From Blastomonas fulva (lineage in GTDB: Bacteria; Pseudomonadota; Alphaproteobacteria; Sphingomonadales; Sphingomonadaceae), in contig NZ_CP020083.1 in NCBI RefSeq assembly GCF_003431825.1, forward strand, positions 3,200,501 through 3,264,500: 64,000 bases of DNA, read 5' to 3'. This document shows, in pieces, positions 62,617 to 64,000 of the stretch. A program made the position numbers and the translations under genes. Below the pieces are notes generated by a model that saw only the letters and a program-made list of their open reading frames with translations, made no database searches and had not been told where the DNA came from. Position 1 is the first letter of the stretch. Each line of letters starts with the position of its first letter.

Positions 62617-63594
62617 ATGAAGACCCGGATCACAGAGCTTTTCGGCATCCAGCACCCGATCATCCAGGGCGGCATGCACTATGTCGGCTTTGCCGAACTG
62701 GCCGCCGCGGTATCGAACGCAGGCGGGCTAGGCATCATCACCGGGCTCACCCAGAAGACGCCGGAAGAACTCGATGCCGAGATCAAGAAGTGCAAGGCGC
62801 TGACCGACAAGCCGTTCGGGGTCAACCTGACTTTCCTGCCCGTGCTCACCGCGCCGGATTATCCCGGCTATGTCCGCGTGATCATCGAAAACGGGGTGAA
62901 AGCGGTCGAGACTGCGGGCAATAACCCGCAAATGGTGCTGCCTTATCTCAAGGAAGCGGGCATCAAGGTCATCCACAAATGCACCAGCGTGCGCCATGCG
63001 CTCAAGGCGCAGTCGATTGGCTGCGATGCGGTGTCGGTCGACGGCTTCGAATGCGGCGGGCATCCGGGCGAGGACGATGTGCCCAACATGATCCTGCTGC
63101 CCCGCGCCGCAGACGAACTCGACATTCCGTTTGTCGCTTCGGGCGGTCAGGCCGATGCCCGCTCGCTGGTCGCGTCGCTGGCGATGGGAGCAGACGGAAT
63201 CAACATGGGCACCCGCTTCATCGCCACGAAGGAAGCGCCGGTGCATGAGAACGTCAAGCAGGCCATCGTCGCTGCCTCCGAACTCGACACCCGCCTCGTC
63301 ATGCGCCCGCTGCGCAACACCGAACGCGTGATGACCAACGCGGCGGTCGAAGAGCTGCTGGTGATCGAGCGCGAAAAGGGTGCAAACCTCCAGTTCACCG
63401 ACATCATCGAGCAGGTCGCGGGCGTCTATCCGCGCATCATGATGGAAGGCGACATGGACGCTGGCGCATGGAGCTGCGGCATGGTCGCAGGACTCATCCA
63501 CGACATTCCGACGTGCAAGGAGCTGATCGACCGGATCATATCCGAGGCGGAGACGATTATCCGCGGTCGGTTGGAAGGCATGCTGGCGGGGTGA
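62617..63594 (+). CDS. Nitronate monooxygenase (2-nitropropane dioxygenase family)
   Basis: A 325-residue FMN TIM-barrel enzyme that oxidises nitronates to carbonyl compounds. HPIIQGGMHYVGFAELAAAV, FGVNLTFLP, DGFECGGHPGEDDV (with the catalytic His-like position) and VASGGQADARSLVASLAMGADGI are family landmarks. The class (often noted as a likely FabK-related oxidoreductase) has broad or unknown substrates. ATG at 62617 with AGGAGA 8 bases upstream. Convergent with ettA; an element rich in palindromes follows. Confidence 0.9.
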   Translation: MKTRITELFGIQHPIIQGGMHYVGFAELAAAVSNAGGLGIITGLTQKTPEELDAEIKKCKALTDKPFGVNLTFLPVLTAPDYPGYVRVIIENGVKAVETAGNNPQMVLPYLKEAGIKVIHKCTSVRHALKAQSIGCDAVSVDGFECGGHPGEDDVPNMILLPRAADELDIPFVASGGQADARSLVASLAMGADGINMGTRFIATKEAPVHENVKQAIVAASELDTRLVMRPLRNTERVMTNAAVEELLVIEREKGANLQFTDIIEQVAGVYPRIMMEGDMDAGAWSCGMVAGLIHDIPTCKELIDRIISEAETIIRGRLEGMLAG

Positions 63595-63602
63595 CCGCCT
63601 CT

Positions 63603-63715
63603 CCCCTCCCGCTTGCGGGAGGGGTGGCTGAGCCGCAGGCGAAGACGGGGTGGGCCTGATGTTTGCGCCGGTTCAGGCCCACCCCGGTTCAGCAAGCTGA
63701 ACCTGCCCCTCCCGC
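63603..63715. repeat. Composite palindromic repeat between convergent genes
   Basis: Three perfect stem-loops in a row: CCCCTCCCGC-TT-GCGGGAGGGG (63603-63624), GGGGTGGGCCTGA (63647-63659) with TCAGGCCCACCCC (63673-63685), and GGTTCAGC-AA-GCTGAACC (63686-63703); a further CCCCTCCCGC copy is at 63706-63715. Located between the nitronate monooxygenase and ettA ends, it may terminate both, but the multi-part build looks like a dispersed extragenic repeat. Confidence 0.7.
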
Positions 63716-63734
63716 AAGCCGGAAGGGAGAGGCT

Positions 63735-64000
<266 letters not shown>

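Overview
This is a GC-rich chromosomal window of core housekeeping genes, most likely from an alphaproteobacterium of the order Sphingomonadales. The evidence is the gene content: a SapC-type protein, an HWE-family histidine kinase, a recG-sdhE-mfd block, MutL carrying its own endonuclease motif, a cyo quinol oxidase operon joined to a RegB/PrrB-type redox sensor pair, and many overlapping ATGA/GTGA gene junctions. The species cannot be fixed from sequence reading alone. I see no insertion sequence, prophage, CRISPR array or rRNA operon. Gene density is very high and no gap exceeds 300 bases.

Layout. 1-9.7 kb: 3' end of a SapC family gene, an acyl-CoA synthetase divergent from a Crp/Fnr regulator, an HWE histidine kinase facing a stand-alone receiver, a secreted DUF885 peptidase, a DUF167 protein, a PlsC-like acyltransferase coupled to a DUF1295 membrane protein, and a secreted histidine phosphatase. 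9.8-22 kb: an internally duplicated protein of unknown function, a His-rich cation exporter (DmeF type) with a possible metal-repressor operator, tyrS, a PilZ protein, recG / sdhE-mfd (DNA repair plus FAD insertion factor), an EAL protein with a dead GGDEF domain, and NAD kinase. 22-30 kb: tRNA-Asn, secA preceded by a small exported protein gene, and the operon radA-cvpA-NifU-like-kefB. 30-44 kb: a patatin, a TraB/GumN lipoprotein, rplY-pth, a small SEDS-like membrane protein, a phosphate-scavenging group (PhoX, PhoD, nucleotide pyrophosphatase), an AAC(3)-fold acetyltransferase, ychF, a MaoC protein and a lipoprotein. 44-52 kb: mutL divergent from the rod-shape operon mreB-mreC-mreD-mrdA-rodA. 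52-64 kb: tRNA-Lys with a TylF-like methyltransferase behind it, then cyoABCD-surf1-prrB-prrA (minus strand), an MHS-type transporter, a small membrane protein, a thioesterase, a nitronate monooxygenase and the 3' end of ettA.

Most notable readings. (1) PhoX and the PhoD-pyrophosphatase pair are both preceded by 7-4-7 direct repeats matching the Pho box, almost identical to one another, which points to a PhoB-controlled phosphorus-scavenging set. (2) The quinol oxidase genes, a SURF1 assembly factor and a quinone-sensing RegB/RegA-type pair form one unbroken unit in which almost every stop overlaps the next start; a 13/14 FNR/FixK-type box lies in the promoter region it shares with the divergent transporter. 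(3) Several GC-rich perfect palindromes sit at gene ends, one of them running into a coding sequence. (4) A small signal-sequence protein directly precedes secA, recalling the arrangement of secretion monitors, although no arrest motif is visible. All functions are read from motifs and family knowledge; nothing was checked by database search.
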